Shown: positions 37,339 to 47,286, numbered from the stretch's first letter. The stretch is 64,000 bases of DNA from Actinobacteria bacterium Ga0077560 (GCA_001464275.1 LNFL01000163.1:30396-94395), one strand, 5' to 3'. Numbers and translations: made by a program. The notes: generated from the letters alone by a model not told the origin.

Positions 37339-38142
37339 ATGGAACGGCGGACCCTCGGCCAGGATGGACCGGAGATCCCGGTGGTGGGCCTCGGAACGTG
37401 GCAGGTGCTGGACGTCGGGCCCGACGAGGCGCCGTTCCGGCACCGGGTCGTTGATGCGGCCCTCGCCGCGGGAGCGAACCTGTTCGACTCCTCCCCCATG
37501 TACGGGCGGGCCGAGCAGGTGCTCGCCGACGCCGTGCGGGACCGGCGGGACGAGGCGTTCGTGGCGACCAAGGTGTGGACGCCGGACGCCGCGGAGGGCC
37601 TCGCCCAGATCGACCGGTCGATGGAGTGGTTCGGGGGCCGCGTGGACTGCTTCCAGGTGCACAACCTGGTGGGCTGGCGGCTGCACCTGCCGCGGCTCCA
37701 CGAGCTGCGCGACCAGGGGCGGATCGGGGTGATCGGCGCCACCCACTACTCCGACGCCGCGTTCGACGAGCTGGCGATGCTCATGCGCAGCGGGCAGATC
37801 GGGATGATCCAGATCCCCTACAACCCGCGCGAGCGGACCGTGGAGAAGGAGATCCTCCCGCTGGCCCAGGAGCTCGGGCTGGGCGTGCTGGTGATGCGCC
37901 CGTTCGGGGAGGGCTCCCTGCTGGCGAACCCCCCGCACCCGGAGACCCTGGAGCCGTTCCACGAGTTCGGCGTGAAGACCTGGCCGCAGATCCTGCTCAA
38001 GTGGGCGCTGTCGGACCCCCGCGTGACCGCGGTGATCCCCGCGACCTCGGTGCCCGATCGCATGACCGCGAACGCGAAGGCCGGCAGCGCGCCGTGGTTC
38101 GGCCCACGCGAGCGCCGGATGGTGGCGCAGCTGGCGGGCTGA
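37339..38142 (+). CDS. Aldo/keto reductase
   Basis: MERRTLGQDGPEIPVVGLGTWQVLD, NLFDSSPMYGRAEQVLADAV, VATKVW, VIPATSVPDRMTANAKA. Confidence 0.92.
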   Translation: MERRTLGQDGPEIPVVGLGTWQVLDVGPDEAPFRHRVVDAALAAGANLFDSSPMYGRAEQVLADAVRDRRDEAFVATKVWTPDAAEGLAQIDRSMEWFGGRVDCFQVHNLVGWRLHLPRLHELRDQGRIGVIGATHYSDAAFDELAMLMRSGQIGMIQIPYNPRERTVEKEILPLAQELGLGVLVMRPFGEGSLLANPPHPETLEPFHEFGVKTWPQILLKWALSDPRVTAVIPATSVPDRMTANAKAGSAPWFGPRERRMVAQLAG

Positions 38143-38158
38143 GCGGAGCGCTCAGGCG

Positions 38159-40015
38159 CTACCGCACCAGCACCAGCTCGTCGCCGGCGTCGACCGCGGC
38201 GTCCTTCGGCGGGTTCAGGCGCGGCGCGGACGGCGGTTCACCGGCCCGGCGCGCCGGGCGCACGCCGATCGCGCACTCCCCCGCCGATGACGCCGCGACG
38301 ATCGCGTCCGCGAAGGTCCCGCCCGCAGGCAGGTAGCGGGCCACCGGCGCGAGGGCGAGGTCCGATCCCCGGGCGCCGAAGAGCTCGTCGAACACCGGTG
38401 CCAGATCGGCGTTCTCGGCGACCTGGGCGATGGCCAGGCCCACCAGGCGCTCCGACACCAGGAAGTCGTCCGGGTTCGCGACCCTCGCCAGCCGGACGGC
38501 GCGCACGTCCATGAGCTCGGCGAGCACCGTGGCGGCGCCGTTCGGGTTCCCCGGCACGTCCAGCGACCGGCGCACCAGCACCAGCGACAGCAGGGTCCGG
38601 GCGTCCGCCTCGTCGGCGTCGATGCCGCGGCGGTGCGGCAGGAGGATCACGCGGTCCAGGCCCGGCTCCGCGACGGCGGCGGCGATCATCTCGCGGTCGG
38701 CGGTATCGCCCGGGGTCACCGACACGTCGATGTTGCGCAGCGTGTCCACCGCCGGCCAGTCGTCATCCCGCACCAGCTCGGGGTCGGCCACGATGCGCAC
38801 GCGGGAACCGGGCGCCACCAGTGGGTCCAGCTCGGTGAGGATCGCCGGGCCCAGGCGGTTCCAGCCCAGCACCAGCGCGTTCAGGACCTCCGGGGTGATC
38901 GGCTCGGGCACCGGCCGCTCGCCCGCGGTCACGGCCGCCGGCGCGAGCGTGAAGCGGTCGTCGTCCTCGGCGATGGCGATGAGCCGGTCGCCGTCGGCGA
39001 GCGGGCGGTCTCCCGGCGGGTTGAGGTGGATGGCCCCCTCACCGTCCCGCACCCCCAGCACGGTCGCGTCGGAATAGGCCATCTGCGCATCCAGGAACGT
39101 TCGGCCCACCAGCGCGGGCTCCGGACGGAAGTAGATCTCGTCGCCGTCGAAGTCGAGCAGTTCCTGCACCACCTCGGCGAGGCCCGACTGGAAGCACACC
39201 TCCGCGGTGACCCGGGCGATCAGGTCGGTGCCGATGATCGTGCGCAGGCGGTCCCGGGTGACCGCGGCCAGCGCCTCGGCGTGACGCGCCTCCGACAGCT
39301 CCGCCACCACCGACAGCCGGGACAGGTCGGGGTCGATGCTCATGAGCGCCAGCACGGCCTTCACCGTCTGGGCGTCGCCGCCGGATTCCGGGTCGCACAT
39401 GACGATCACCGAACGCGCGCCGAGCGGGTCCACCAGCGCCAGGTCGGCCGGGTCGGCCGGATCGCCGGTGCGGCACACCAGGCGCGTGGGGTTCCCCGCG
39501 GGGATGCGGTCCCGCAGCAGGTCCTCCATCTCCACCTTGTCGCGCCGGGACAGCACCACCACGGCGGCGTCGCGCAGGTTGGCGTTCGCCGAGGCGAGCT
39601 CCGAGAGCACCAGCGGCAGGCTGGGTGACCACCCCAGCACCAGCGTGTGCCCGGTCTCGATCACCCTGGAGCGCCCCTTGCGCAGCTCCTCCAGCCGCTG
39701 GTCGAGGGCGGTGGCGATGAGGCCGATCAGCGCGCTCACCAGGAACAGGCCGCCCAGGGTGATGATCAGCGACACGATCCGGAACGTCCAGCCGGTGTCG
39801 CCGGTGAAGGTCCCGGGGTCGAACGCCCGCCCCAGCGCCTCCCACATGCGCTCGCCGAACGACTGGTCCCCGCCCACCAGGAGGGCGTAGAGCGCCGCGC
39901 CGACCACCACCAGCACCGCCGCGGCGGCGGCCAGATAGGCGACCAGGGCGATCGCGCCCCGGGACATCGTGGTGTCGAACCGGTACCGGAGCCGTTCCCG
40001 GACGGATGGTCGCAT
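38159..40015 (-). CDS. CASTOR/POLLUX-type ion channel-like protein with NAD-binding (RCK-like) domains
   Basis: RYRFDTTMSRGAIALVAYLAAAAAVLVVVGAALYALL, GHTLVLGWSPSLPLVLSELASANANLRDAAVVVLSRRDKVEMEDLL; TM region plus two Rossmann-like domains. Start may be 40096. Confidence 0.85.
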   Translation of the reverse strand: MRPSVRERLRYRFDTTMSRGAIALVAYLAAAAAVLVVVGAALYALLVGGDQSFGERMWEALGRAFDPGTFTGDTGWTFRIVSLIITLGGLFLVSALIGLIATALDQRLEELRKGRSRVIETGHTLVLGWSPSLPLVLSELASANANLRDAAVVVLSRRDKVEMEDLLRDRIPAGNPTRLVCRTGDPADPADLALVDPLGARSVIVMCDPESGGDAQTVKAVLALMSIDPDLSRLSVVAELSEARHAEALAAVTRDRLRTIIGTDLIARVTAEVCFQSGLAEVVQELLDFDGDEIYFRPEPALVGRTFLDAQMAYSDATVLGVRDGEGAIHLNPPGDRPLADGDRLIAIAEDDDRFTLAPAAVTAGERPVPEPITPEVLNALVLGWNRLGPAILTELDPLVAPGSRVRIVADPELVRDDDWPAVDTLRNIDVSVTPGDTADREMIAAAVAEPGLDRVILLPHRRGIDADEADARTLLSLVLVRRSLDVPGNPNGAATVLAELMDVRAVRLARVANPDDFLVSERLVGLAIAQVAENADLAPVFDELFGARGSDLALAPVARYLPAGGTFADAIVAASSAGECAIGVRPARRAGEPPSAPRLNPPKDAAVDAGDELVLVR

Positions 40016-40169
40016 GTGGTCCCTCGTGTCGGTGTCGTGCAGGAGCGCGGACGTGGCGGTCGCGCCGGTTCCATCGGCCCGCGGCGCCACGCTCATGAGC
40101 GGCCCGGGACGGTATCGCGGGCGGCGGCCGGACGGGATTCGGCCCCGCGGGAACGGGAACCCCTGTCGG

Positions 40170-40850
40170 GTGCGCGAGGCTCCCCCAGACCGGCCGCCCG
40201 CGGTGGTGCTCGACGTCGACGGCACGCTCGTTGACAGCGTCTACCAGCACACGATCGCCTGGCAGCGGGCGTTCGCCGCACATGGCATGGCGATCCCGGC
40301 ATGGCGCCTGCACCGCCACGTGGGCATGGGCGGCGACCGCTTCGTCCCGGCCGTCGCCGGGGACCTCACCGAACGCCGGATCGGCGACGCGCTGCGCGAC
40401 GCTCATGCCGCCGCGTTCGCCGAGCTGATCGACGAGGTGGTGCCGCTTCCCGGCGCGGCCGCCCTGCTACGGGAACTGGCGGCCCGCGGCCACGAAACGG
40501 TGCTCGCGAGCTCGGCGGAGCAGGATGAGGTGGAGCGCTACGTCGACATGCTCGAGGCGCGCGACCTGCTCGCCGGCTGGACGACGGCGGCGGATGTCGG
40601 CAGCACCAAGCCCAGCCCCCAGATCATCGATGTGGCCCTGGACATCGTGGGACGCCGCGACGGCGCGGTGATGGTGGGTGACGCCACGTGGGACTGCGTG
40701 GCCGCGGCGCGCGCGGGGATCCGCGCCATCGCCGTCGCGACGGGCGGCTTCGGGCGGCTGGAGCTGTTGGAGGCCGGCGCCGTGGACGTCCTGGAGCGGC
40801 TCGAGGACCTGCCGGACCGCATCGCGGGGTCCGGCCCCTCCATCACTTGA
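40170..40850 (+). CDS. HAD family hydrolase (phosphoglycolate phosphatase-like)
   Basis: AVVLDVDGTLVDSVYQHTIAWQRAFAAHGM, LLRELAARGHETVLASSAEQDEVE, GTGG start inferred; TKPSPQIIDVALDIVGRRDGAVMVGDATWDCVAAARAGI. Confidence 0.88.
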   Translation: MREAPPDRPPAVVLDVDGTLVDSVYQHTIAWQRAFAAHGMAIPAWRLHRHVGMGGDRFVPAVAGDLTERRIGDALRDAHAAAFAELIDEVVPLPGAAALLRELAARGHETVLASSAEQDEVERYVDMLEARDLLAGWTTAADVGSTKPSPQIIDVALDIVGRRDGAVMVGDATWDCVAAARAGIRAIAVATGGFGRLELLEAGAVDVLERLEDLPDRIAGSGPSIT

Positions 40851-41751
40851 CCGAGCCGGCCAGCAGACCCTGCACGAAGTACCGCTGGAAGGCGAAGAAG
40901 ACGGCCAGCGGAATGACGAGCGAGATGAACGCCGCGGGGGCGATGATCTCGATGTTGCCGCCGAACTGCCGCAGCTGGCTGAAGATCGCCACGGTGATCG
41001 GCTGGGTCTCACGGCCCAGGGTGAGGGCGATGAGCAGGTCGTTCCACGTCCACAGGAACTGGAAGATCGCCAGGCTGGCGATGGCCGGCAGGCCCAGGGG
41101 CAGGATCACGCGCACGAAGATCCGCGCCTCCGACGCCCCGTCGATGCGCGCCGCCTCCAGCAGCTCCCGCGGGATTCCCACGAAGAAGTTGCGCAGCAGG
41201 AAGATCGCGAACGGCAGTCCGAACGCGGTGTGGAACAGGATGAGCCCGAGGACCGTGTCGAAGATCCCCAGGTCGTTGTAGAGCGAGAAGATCGGGATGA
41301 GGGCCATCTGGATCGGCACCACCAGCAGCCCCACCACCACGATGAACAGCCAGTCCCGGAACGGGAAGTCCAGGAACGCGAAGGCGTAGGCGGCCATCGC
41401 GCCCACCAGGATCGGCAGCAGCGTCCCGCCCACCGAGATCCACACCGTGGTCCACAGCGAGGAGGTGATGGCGCCGTTGTCGAGCACCTCCCGGTAGTTG
41501 TCCAGGCTCAGGAGCCCCGGCTCGGTGATCGCGTTCCACCAGCCCGTCCGCTGGATCTCCTGCGGCACCAGCAGCGAGGTGAGCAGCAGGCCGATGGTGG
41601 GGATGAGCCAGGCCACGCCCACGATGGCGAGGATGATCGCGATGGGCGCCCGGGTGAGCGTGCGCGCGATGCGCGACCCCACCCCCGGATGCGCCCGGGC
41701 CCGGGCCTCCGGCGGGACGGTCGCGAGCGTGGGGACCTCGGTGGTCGTCAT
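40843..41751 (-). CDS. Carbohydrate ABC transporter permease (MalG/LacG type)
   Basis: PIQMALIPIFSLYNDLGIFDTVLGLILFHTAFGLPFAIFLLRNFFVGIPRELLEAARIDGASEARIFVRVILPL (EAA loop). Confidence 0.94.
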   Translation of the reverse strand: MTTTEVPTLATVPPEARARAHPGVGSRIARTLTRAPIAIILAIVGVAWLIPTIGLLLTSLLVPQEIQRTGWWNAITEPGLLSLDNYREVLDNGAITSSLWTTVWISVGGTLLPILVGAMAAYAFAFLDFPFRDWLFIVVVGLLVVPIQMALIPIFSLYNDLGIFDTVLGLILFHTAFGLPFAIFLLRNFFVGIPRELLEAARIDGASEARIFVRVILPLGLPAIASLAIFQFLWTWNDLLIALTLGRETQPITVAIFSQLRQFGGNIEIIAPAAFISLVIPLAVFFAFQRYFVQGLLAGSVK

Positions 41752-43082
41752 TGCTCCCTCCGGAATCGGCGGACGTTGAGCGCGAGCACCGGGATGACCA
41801 GCAGGAAGAGGAACACGGCGATCGCCGATCCCAGCCCGAAGTCGTTGGTGCCGCCGAACGCGGTGCGCCACATCGCCAGCGCGATGACGTTGGCGTCGTC
41901 CTGCACGCTCGCCGGCGCGACCGACAGGACGATGTCGAACACCTTCAGGACGTTGATGACCATGGTGATGAACACCACCGCCAGCACGGGCGCCAGCAGC
42001 GGCACCGTCACCTTCCGGAACACCTGCCACTCCGACGCGCCGTCGGTGCGGGCGGCCTCCAGCAGGTCGCGAGGGATGGCGGCCAGGCCGGCGCCGATCA
42101 CCACCATCGCGAACCCGGCCCACACCCAGATGTAGGCCATCATCACCGCCGGGGTGATGAGCCCCTGCCCCAGCCAGTTCACGCCGTCGAACGGCTCGGC
42201 GAACGTCTTGGGGCCGATCGCCACGCGGTAGTCGCCGTCCGCCACGTTCGTGAAGCGGAACGTGCCGTCGGAAGCGGTGCGCGTGTCGGCCACGCGGGCG
42301 CCGCCGGGCCGCCGCAGCTCGACGGTCACGCCTGGGAGCCCCGACTCCCCGGCCTCCACCACCCCGGGGCGGCCGCCGCCGGGACGGAAGTCCCGCCACA
42401 CCACCCCGGTGACGGTGCCCGGCTCGGGCCGCGGCCGCACCGCGTCGCGCGCGTCGTCGGGGACCTCCGAGGCGCGGATCCCGGTGAGCCCCATCAGCGC
42501 GACACCGCCGGGGGCAACGGTGTCGCGCAGGGCGAAGCCGCCGCCGGTGCCGCCGGCCAGGGCCGGGGACGAGGCCCTGGCCGACGACAGCACCCCCGGT
42601 GGGTCGACCCAGTCCGAGACCGCCCCGATCGTCGCGTTCAGGGCCCCGCGGTCCGGCTCCTTCTCGTACATCACCCGCCAGATCACGCCCGCGGCGAACA
42701 GCGAGATCGCCATGGGCATGAACACCGCGACCTTGAAGGCCACCGACCAGCGGATCCGCTCGGTGAGCACGGCGAAGATGAGGCCGATCGCGGTGACCAG
42801 GGCCGGCACCACGGCCACCCACAGCGCGTTGTTGCGGATCGCGGTGAGCAGCGGATCGCTGGTGAACAGGGTCCGGTAGTTGTCGATCCCGATGAACGCG
42901 TCGCCGGAGCGGTCGTAGAAGCTCCGCACGACGGTGTTCAGCGCCGGGTAGACCAGCCAGATGCCCAGCAGGATCGCGGCCGGCAGCAGGAACGCGCCGG
43001 CCACCAGGCGCTCCCGCAGCCGGCCGCGGCGACGCTCCCGGGGGACCGGGGGTGCCGCCGCGATGTTGCCGCCGCCGGCCAC
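41748..43082 (-). CDS. Carbohydrate ABC transporter permease (MalF type) with inserted SdrD-B/CNA-B-like beta domain
   Basis: Permease core AAIPRDLLEAARTDGASEWQVFRKVTVPLLAPVLAVV; insertion GTVTGVVWRDFRPGGGRPGVVEAGESGLPGVTVELRRPGGARVADTRTASDGTFRFTNVADGDYRVAI. Confidence 0.9.
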   Translation of the reverse strand: MAGGGNIAAAPPVPRERRRGRLRERLVAGAFLLPAAILLGIWLVYPALNTVVRSFYDRSGDAFIGIDNYRTLFTSDPLLTAIRNNALWVAVVPALVTAIGLIFAVLTERIRWSVAFKVAVFMPMAISLFAAGVIWRVMYEKEPDRGALNATIGAVSDWVDPPGVLSSARASSPALAGGTGGGFALRDTVAPGGVALMGLTGIRASEVPDDARDAVRPRPEPGTVTGVVWRDFRPGGGRPGVVEAGESGLPGVTVELRRPGGARVADTRTASDGTFRFTNVADGDYRVAIGPKTFAEPFDGVNWLGQGLITPAVMMAYIWVWAGFAMVVIGAGLAAIPRDLLEAARTDGASEWQVFRKVTVPLLAPVLAVVFITMVINVLKVFDIVLSVAPASVQDDANVIALAMWRTAFGGTNDFGLGSAIAVFLFLLVIPVLALNVRRFRREQ

Positions 43083-43088
43083 GGCGTC

Positions 43089-44426
43089 CTACCGGTAGGC
43101 CCGGGCCGCGTCGCGCTCGAGGCGCTGCGCGGTGGCCTTGGGGTCGGGGTTGCGCAGGAAGTCCTGGAAGTCCTTCCACATGCCCTGTCCCACCGTCGCG
43201 CCGAACGCCGCCGGCTGCAGGTCGGACATGTCGAACCGGAAGGTCTCCGCCTCAGCGAGGGCCGTGGCGGTCTGCCGGGTCAGGTCGTCCTGGTAGGCCC
43301 CCTCGTCCACGTTCTTGTTGGGGCTGCTGAAGCCGCCCTGCTCCACCCAGATCTCGGCCGCCTCGGGAGTGGCCAGGTACTCCACCAGGGCCCGCGCGGC
43401 AGGGCTGTCCCGGAACATCACGATCTGGTCGCCGGCACCCATCACCGCGTCCGGCGCCTCACCGAACGCCGGGAAGTCGAAGACGTCGTAGTCCTCGCCG
43501 GCCACCAGGTTGCTGTCGGCCGGCAGCGCGGTGGGCACGAAATCGCCCTCCAGGACCATCGCGGCCTTCGGGTCGTCGCCGAACGTCTGGGCGACGCTGG
43601 TGGGGAACTCGGTCTGCAGCGCCCCGTCGATGCCGCCGGCGATGTTCTGCCGGTCGCCCAGCACGTCCTTCATCAGCGTGAGGGCGTTGATGACCGACGG
43701 GTCGGTCCACGGGATCTCGTGGGCCGCCAGCTGGTCGTACTTCTCCGGGCCGGCGGACCGCAGGTAGATGTTCTCGAACAGGTCGGTGAGCGTCCATCCG
43801 TCGGCGCCGGCGATGGAGTAGGCGGGCACGCCGGAGTCCTTGAGCGTGTCGGCGACCTGCAGGAACTCCTCCCAGCTGGTCGGTGGCTCCACCCCGGCGT
43901 CCTCGAACAGCCGCGGGTTGAACCACACCGTGCTCTTGTTGGCGCCCTTGAAGTAGAGGCCGTAGAGCGTCCCGTCCACCTTGCCCTGGTCCACCCAGCC
44001 CTGGGAGTAGTTCTCGGTGATCGTGCCCTCGGCGAAGTCGATGGGCTTGAGCGCCCCACGGGCGGCGAAGCCCTTCACCAGACCGGGCTGGGGGACGGCC
44101 GCCAGGTCCGGCGGGTTGCCGCCCTCGACGGCCGTGCTGAGCACGGTGGGCAGCTGGTCGCCTGCCGAGGTGTACCGCACCGTCACGTTGGGGTAGCGGT
44201 CCTTGAAGCCGTCCAGGACCTTCTGGAACTTGGCCTCCTCATCGCCCGACCACACCGCGGTCATGCTGACCGTGCCCTTCACGTTCGTGTCGGCGGCGCC
44301 GGTGGACGCACCCCCGGAGTCGCCGCCGTCGTCGTCACCGCCGCAGCCGGCCAGCAGCGCGAGGGCCGCCACCAGCGCCACGAGCAGGGTGAGCAGTCGT
44401 CCTGGGTGTCCATGGGGTCGTCTCAT
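43089..44426 (-). CDS. ABC transporter sugar-binding lipoprotein
   Basis: Lipobox LLAGCGGDDDGG; VLDGFKDRYPNVTVRYTSAGDQLPTVLSTAVEGGNPPDLAAVPQPGLVKGFAARGALKPID. Confidence 0.93.
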   Translation of the reverse strand: MRRPHGHPGRLLTLLVALVAALALLAGCGGDDDGGDSGGASTGAADTNVKGTVSMTAVWSGDEEAKFQKVLDGFKDRYPNVTVRYTSAGDQLPTVLSTAVEGGNPPDLAAVPQPGLVKGFAARGALKPIDFAEGTITENYSQGWVDQGKVDGTLYGLYFKGANKSTVWFNPRLFEDAGVEPPTSWEEFLQVADTLKDSGVPAYSIAGADGWTLTDLFENIYLRSAGPEKYDQLAAHEIPWTDPSVINALTLMKDVLGDRQNIAGGIDGALQTEFPTSVAQTFGDDPKAAMVLEGDFVPTALPADSNLVAGEDYDVFDFPAFGEAPDAVMGAGDQIVMFRDSPAARALVEYLATPEAAEIWVEQGGFSSPNKNVDEGAYQDDLTRQTATALAEAETFRFDMSDLQPAAFGATVGQGMWKDFQDFLRNPDPKATAQRLERDAARAYR

Positions 44427-45649
44427 GCGGAAGCTCCAATCGCCGGTGCCGCGTCGAAGATCCCGAGACCCGACTCGGGATCGAAGAAGTGGAGGGCCGT
44501 CACGTCCAGGGCCAGCTCGGTGGTCTCGCCCTCCCGCACGGCCGACCGGGGCGAGATGCGCGCCACGAGTGGGGCCTCGTCGCGCCCCACCGCGCCGGCG
44601 GCCGCCGTCTCGGCCTCCCTGGGGTCCACGCCGCGCGCCTCGGGGTCGATGTCCACGGGGCGCAGGTCGGTCGCAAGGTGCGCCACGATCTCGGAGCCCA
44701 GGGCCTCGCGCAGGACCACCCTGCCGCGGAGCCGGGGTCCATCGGGATCCAGCGCGTGGGCGGGGTCCTCCAGGTCCTCGGGTCGGATCCCCACCACCAC
44801 CTCGCGCCCGGCGTGACCGCGCAGCGCGGGCCGTCGTGCGAGCGCCTCGCCGGGGATGGGCAGCCGCACGCCGCCCAGGTCGGCCACCAGCCCGTCGTCG
44901 GTGTCCTCGACCGTCCCCGCGAACAGGTTCATTGCCGGACTCCCGATGAACCCGGCCACGAACAGGTTCGCGGGCCGGTCGTACAGCTCCTGGGGCGGCG
45001 CGACCTGCTGGAGCACCCCGGCGCGCATGACCGCCACCCGGTCGCCCATGGTCATCGCCTCCACCTGGTCGTGGGTCACGTAGAGCGTCGTGACCCCCAG
45101 GTCGGCCTGGAGCCGGGAGATCTCCGCGCGGGTCTGCACGCGCAGCTTGGCGTCGAGGTTCGAGAGCGGCTCGTCCATCAGGAACACCTGGGGGCGGCGC
45201 ACGATCGCGCGGCCCATCGCCACGCGCTGCCGCTGGCCGCCGGAGAGCGCCCGCGGCTTGCGGGACAGGTACTGCTCCAGCCCCAGGACCCGCGCCGCGT
45301 CCGCCACCCGGCGCTCAACCTCGGCCTTGTCCACCTTCTGGAGGCGCAGCCCGAAGGCGATGTTCTCGAACACCGTCAGATGGGGGTAGAGCGCGTAGCT
45401 CTGGAACACCATCGCGATGTCGCGGTCCTTGGCGGGCACGTCGTTCACCACGCGGTCGCCGATCCGCAGCTCCCCCGCGGTGATCTCCTCCAGGCCGGCG
45501 ACCATGCGCAGGGCGGTGGTCTTGCCGCATCCCGACGGGCCCACCAGCACCACGAACTCACCGTCGGCGATGTCGAGGCTCAGCTCGCGGACCGCCGCGG
45601 TGTCGTCCCCGTAGACCTTCCAGATGTTCTCGAACGTCACGTTTGCCAC
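44423..45649 (-). CDS. Sugar ABC transporter ATP-binding protein (UgpC/MsmX type)
   Basis: GPSGCGKTTALRMVAGLEEITAGEL, LSGGQRQRVAMGRAIVRRPQVFLMDEPLSNLDAKLR, TLYVTHDQVEAMTMGDRVAVM; GTG start. Confidence 0.95.
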   Translation of the reverse strand: MANVTFENIWKVYGDDTAAVRELSLDIADGEFVVLVGPSGCGKTTALRMVAGLEEITAGELRIGDRVVNDVPAKDRDIAMVFQSYALYPHLTVFENIAFGLRLQKVDKAEVERRVADAARVLGLEQYLSRKPRALSGGQRQRVAMGRAIVRRPQVFLMDEPLSNLDAKLRVQTRAEISRLQADLGVTTLYVTHDQVEAMTMGDRVAVMRAGVLQQVAPPQELYDRPANLFVAGFIGSPAMNLFAGTVEDTDDGLVADLGGVRLPIPGEALARRPALRGHAGREVVVGIRPEDLEDPAHALDPDGPRLRGRVVLREALGSEIVAHLATDLRPVDIDPEARGVDPREAETAAAGAVGRDEAPLVARISPRSAVREGETTELALDVTALHFFDPESGLGIFDAAPAIGASA

Positions 45650-45825
45650 GCGACCGATGTTCCCCGGGAACCGTGCGGTAAACCGACGAATTTCCCCGGG
45701 GCGCCGCGCCGGGCGTTCACGGCCCGCTCGGCCCCCACCCGGAAGGGCACCGGTCGGCACCGGACGACCCAGCCGCCGCCGACGGTACGGTTTCCCCTGC
45801 TCAGGCGCCTGCGCCTGAGCGTATC

Positions 45826-46698
45826 TCAACGTCGAGTCGAGCCTGAGACCAGGCCGGCGGCCCACTCGTTGAAGTGGCTGGAGATCCCCGGCAGGGGTGT
45901 GTGCCGCGTTCCGAGGACCGACCACGCCGGCCGGGGTGCCGCCCGTCCCAGCGCGCTCCCCGCAACGGGGACGATGCCGGCGGGATCCATGCCGGCGGCG
46001 ACGGCGGCCTCCTCGGCAAGCCGGGACCAGGTCCACGGCTCGGCGCCGGCGAGGTGCAGGATGCCGCGCCGCCCCACCAGCAGTTCGTCGAGCAGGGCCG
46101 TGGCCAGGTCGGGCAGCCAGGTGGGCGACACCGTTTCGTCACATGCGGCGTGCACGCGCACCCCGCGGCGCAGCGACATCGCCACGTGCCACGCGAAGTC
46201 CGGCCGACCGGGCGGCCCCAGCAGCGGCCCGGTCCGCACCACCAGCGCGTCGGGATCCAACTCCAGCGCCACCCGCTCCGCGGCGGCCTTGCTGCGCCCG
46301 TAGGCGCTGAGCGGATGCACCGGGTCGTTCTCCAGGTACGGCCGCCGGAGCGCGCCGTCGAACACGAGGTCGGTGGAGATGACGGCCAGGCGTACCCCGT
46401 CCTGCCGGCACAACCGTGCGAGAACCTCGGTGCCCAGCCGATTCGCGCGGTCGCACGCGACCGCCTCCCCCTCGGCGTCGTCGACGCCCACGAACCCGGC
46501 CGCGTTCACCACCCAGCGAGGCCGATGCTCGTGCAGCGCCGCCCACACCTCGGGCGGCTCGCTGATGTCCAGCTGCTCGTGGGTGAGCCCCACCGCGGGA
46601 AGGTCACGGCTCGCCGCCGCGTCCAGGACCGCCGACCCCAGCGCCCCCGCGGCGCCGGTCACCAGCAGCGTCCCCCGCGATGTCGTCTCGCCGGCCAT
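45826..46698 (-). CDS. NAD-dependent sugar-nucleotide reductase (RmlD/dTDP-4-dehydrorhamnose reductase-like)
   Basis: LLVTGAAGALGSAVLDAA, WVVNAAGFVGVDDAEGEAVACDRANRLGTEVLARLC, ISTDLVFDG, YGRSKAAAERVAL. Confidence 0.85.
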   Translation of the reverse strand: MAGETTSRGTLLVTGAAGALGSAVLDAAASRDLPAVGLTHEQLDISEPPEVWAALHEHRPRWVVNAAGFVGVDDAEGEAVACDRANRLGTEVLARLCRQDGVRLAVISTDLVFDGALRRPYLENDPVHPLSAYGRSKAAAERVALELDPDALVVRTGPLLGPPGRPDFAWHVAMSLRRGVRVHAACDETVSPTWLPDLATALLDELLVGRRGILHLAGAEPWTWSRLAEEAAVAAGMDPAGIVPVAGSALGRAAPRPAWSVLGTRHTPLPGISSHFNEWAAGLVSGSTRR

Positions 46699-46730
46699 GC
46701 GCGGTGGTGCCCGCGACCGCGCACGCCAAA

Positions 46731-46764
46731 CCCGCGGGACGCCGGAGATCCGGCGCCCCGCGGG
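46731..46764 (-). terminator. Hairpin terminator candidate downstream of the OsmC-like gene
   Basis: 16 bp near-perfect inverted repeat CCCGCGGGACGCCGGA-ga-TCCGGCGCCCCGCGGG. Confidence 0.6.
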
Positions 46765-46770
46765 GAGACA

Positions 46771-47286
46771 TCAGACGGCGGCGGGCTCCACCAGCACGCG
46801 GGTCACCGGCACCGGGTTGGCGACGATGTCGAGCACCGGGCAGTGGGCGTCCACGGCGTCGGCCAGCTCGCGGTACCGCTCGGGCGACTCGGGGCCGTCG
46901 AGGGCCACCTGCAGGCGCACGTCGTTGAAGCCGGCGCGCACGGAGCGGTCGATGCCGAAGAAGCCGAGCAGGTCGATGTCGGCCTCGGCCTCCACGGTGA
47001 CGCGGTCCAGCGCGATGCCGAGGTTCGCCGCCCACACCTGGTAGGTGATGGCCTGACACGACGCCAGGCCGGCCAGCACGGCCTCCACGGGGTTCGCCCC
47101 GCTGTCGGTGCCGCCGAGGACCGCCGGCTCGTCGATGACGATGGTGTGCTGTCGGGCGTTCACCTCGGCGCGCAGGCCCTCCACCAGCTCGGTTCCCACG
47201 CTGAACGTGGCCTTCGCCTTTCCGGGGTTCGCGCGGAACCCGGAGATGAGGTTGCGGACCGGGTTCTCCGCGTCGCTCTCGCTCAT
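46771..47286 (-). CDS. OsmC family protein
   Basis: VGGTDSGANPVEAVLAGLASCQAITYQVWAANLGIALDRVTVEAEADIDL (OsmC core; here VLGGTDSGANPVE). Confidence 0.88.
   Translation of the reverse strand: MSESDAENPVRNLISGFRANPGKAKATFSVGTELVEGLRAEVNARQHTIVIDEPAVLGGTDSGANPVEAVLAGLASCQAITYQVWAANLGIALDRVTVEAEADIDLLGFFGIDRSVRAGFNDVRLQVALDGPESPERYRELADAVDAHCPVLDIVANPVPVTRVLVEPAAV

Noticed and set aside
41751-44816. 1021 aa plus-strand ORF opposite the sugar ABC operon
   Set aside because: Antisense shadow ORF of high-GC coding sequence; composition dominated by R/H/G/A/V with no motif, while the minus strand encodes clear permease and binding proteins.
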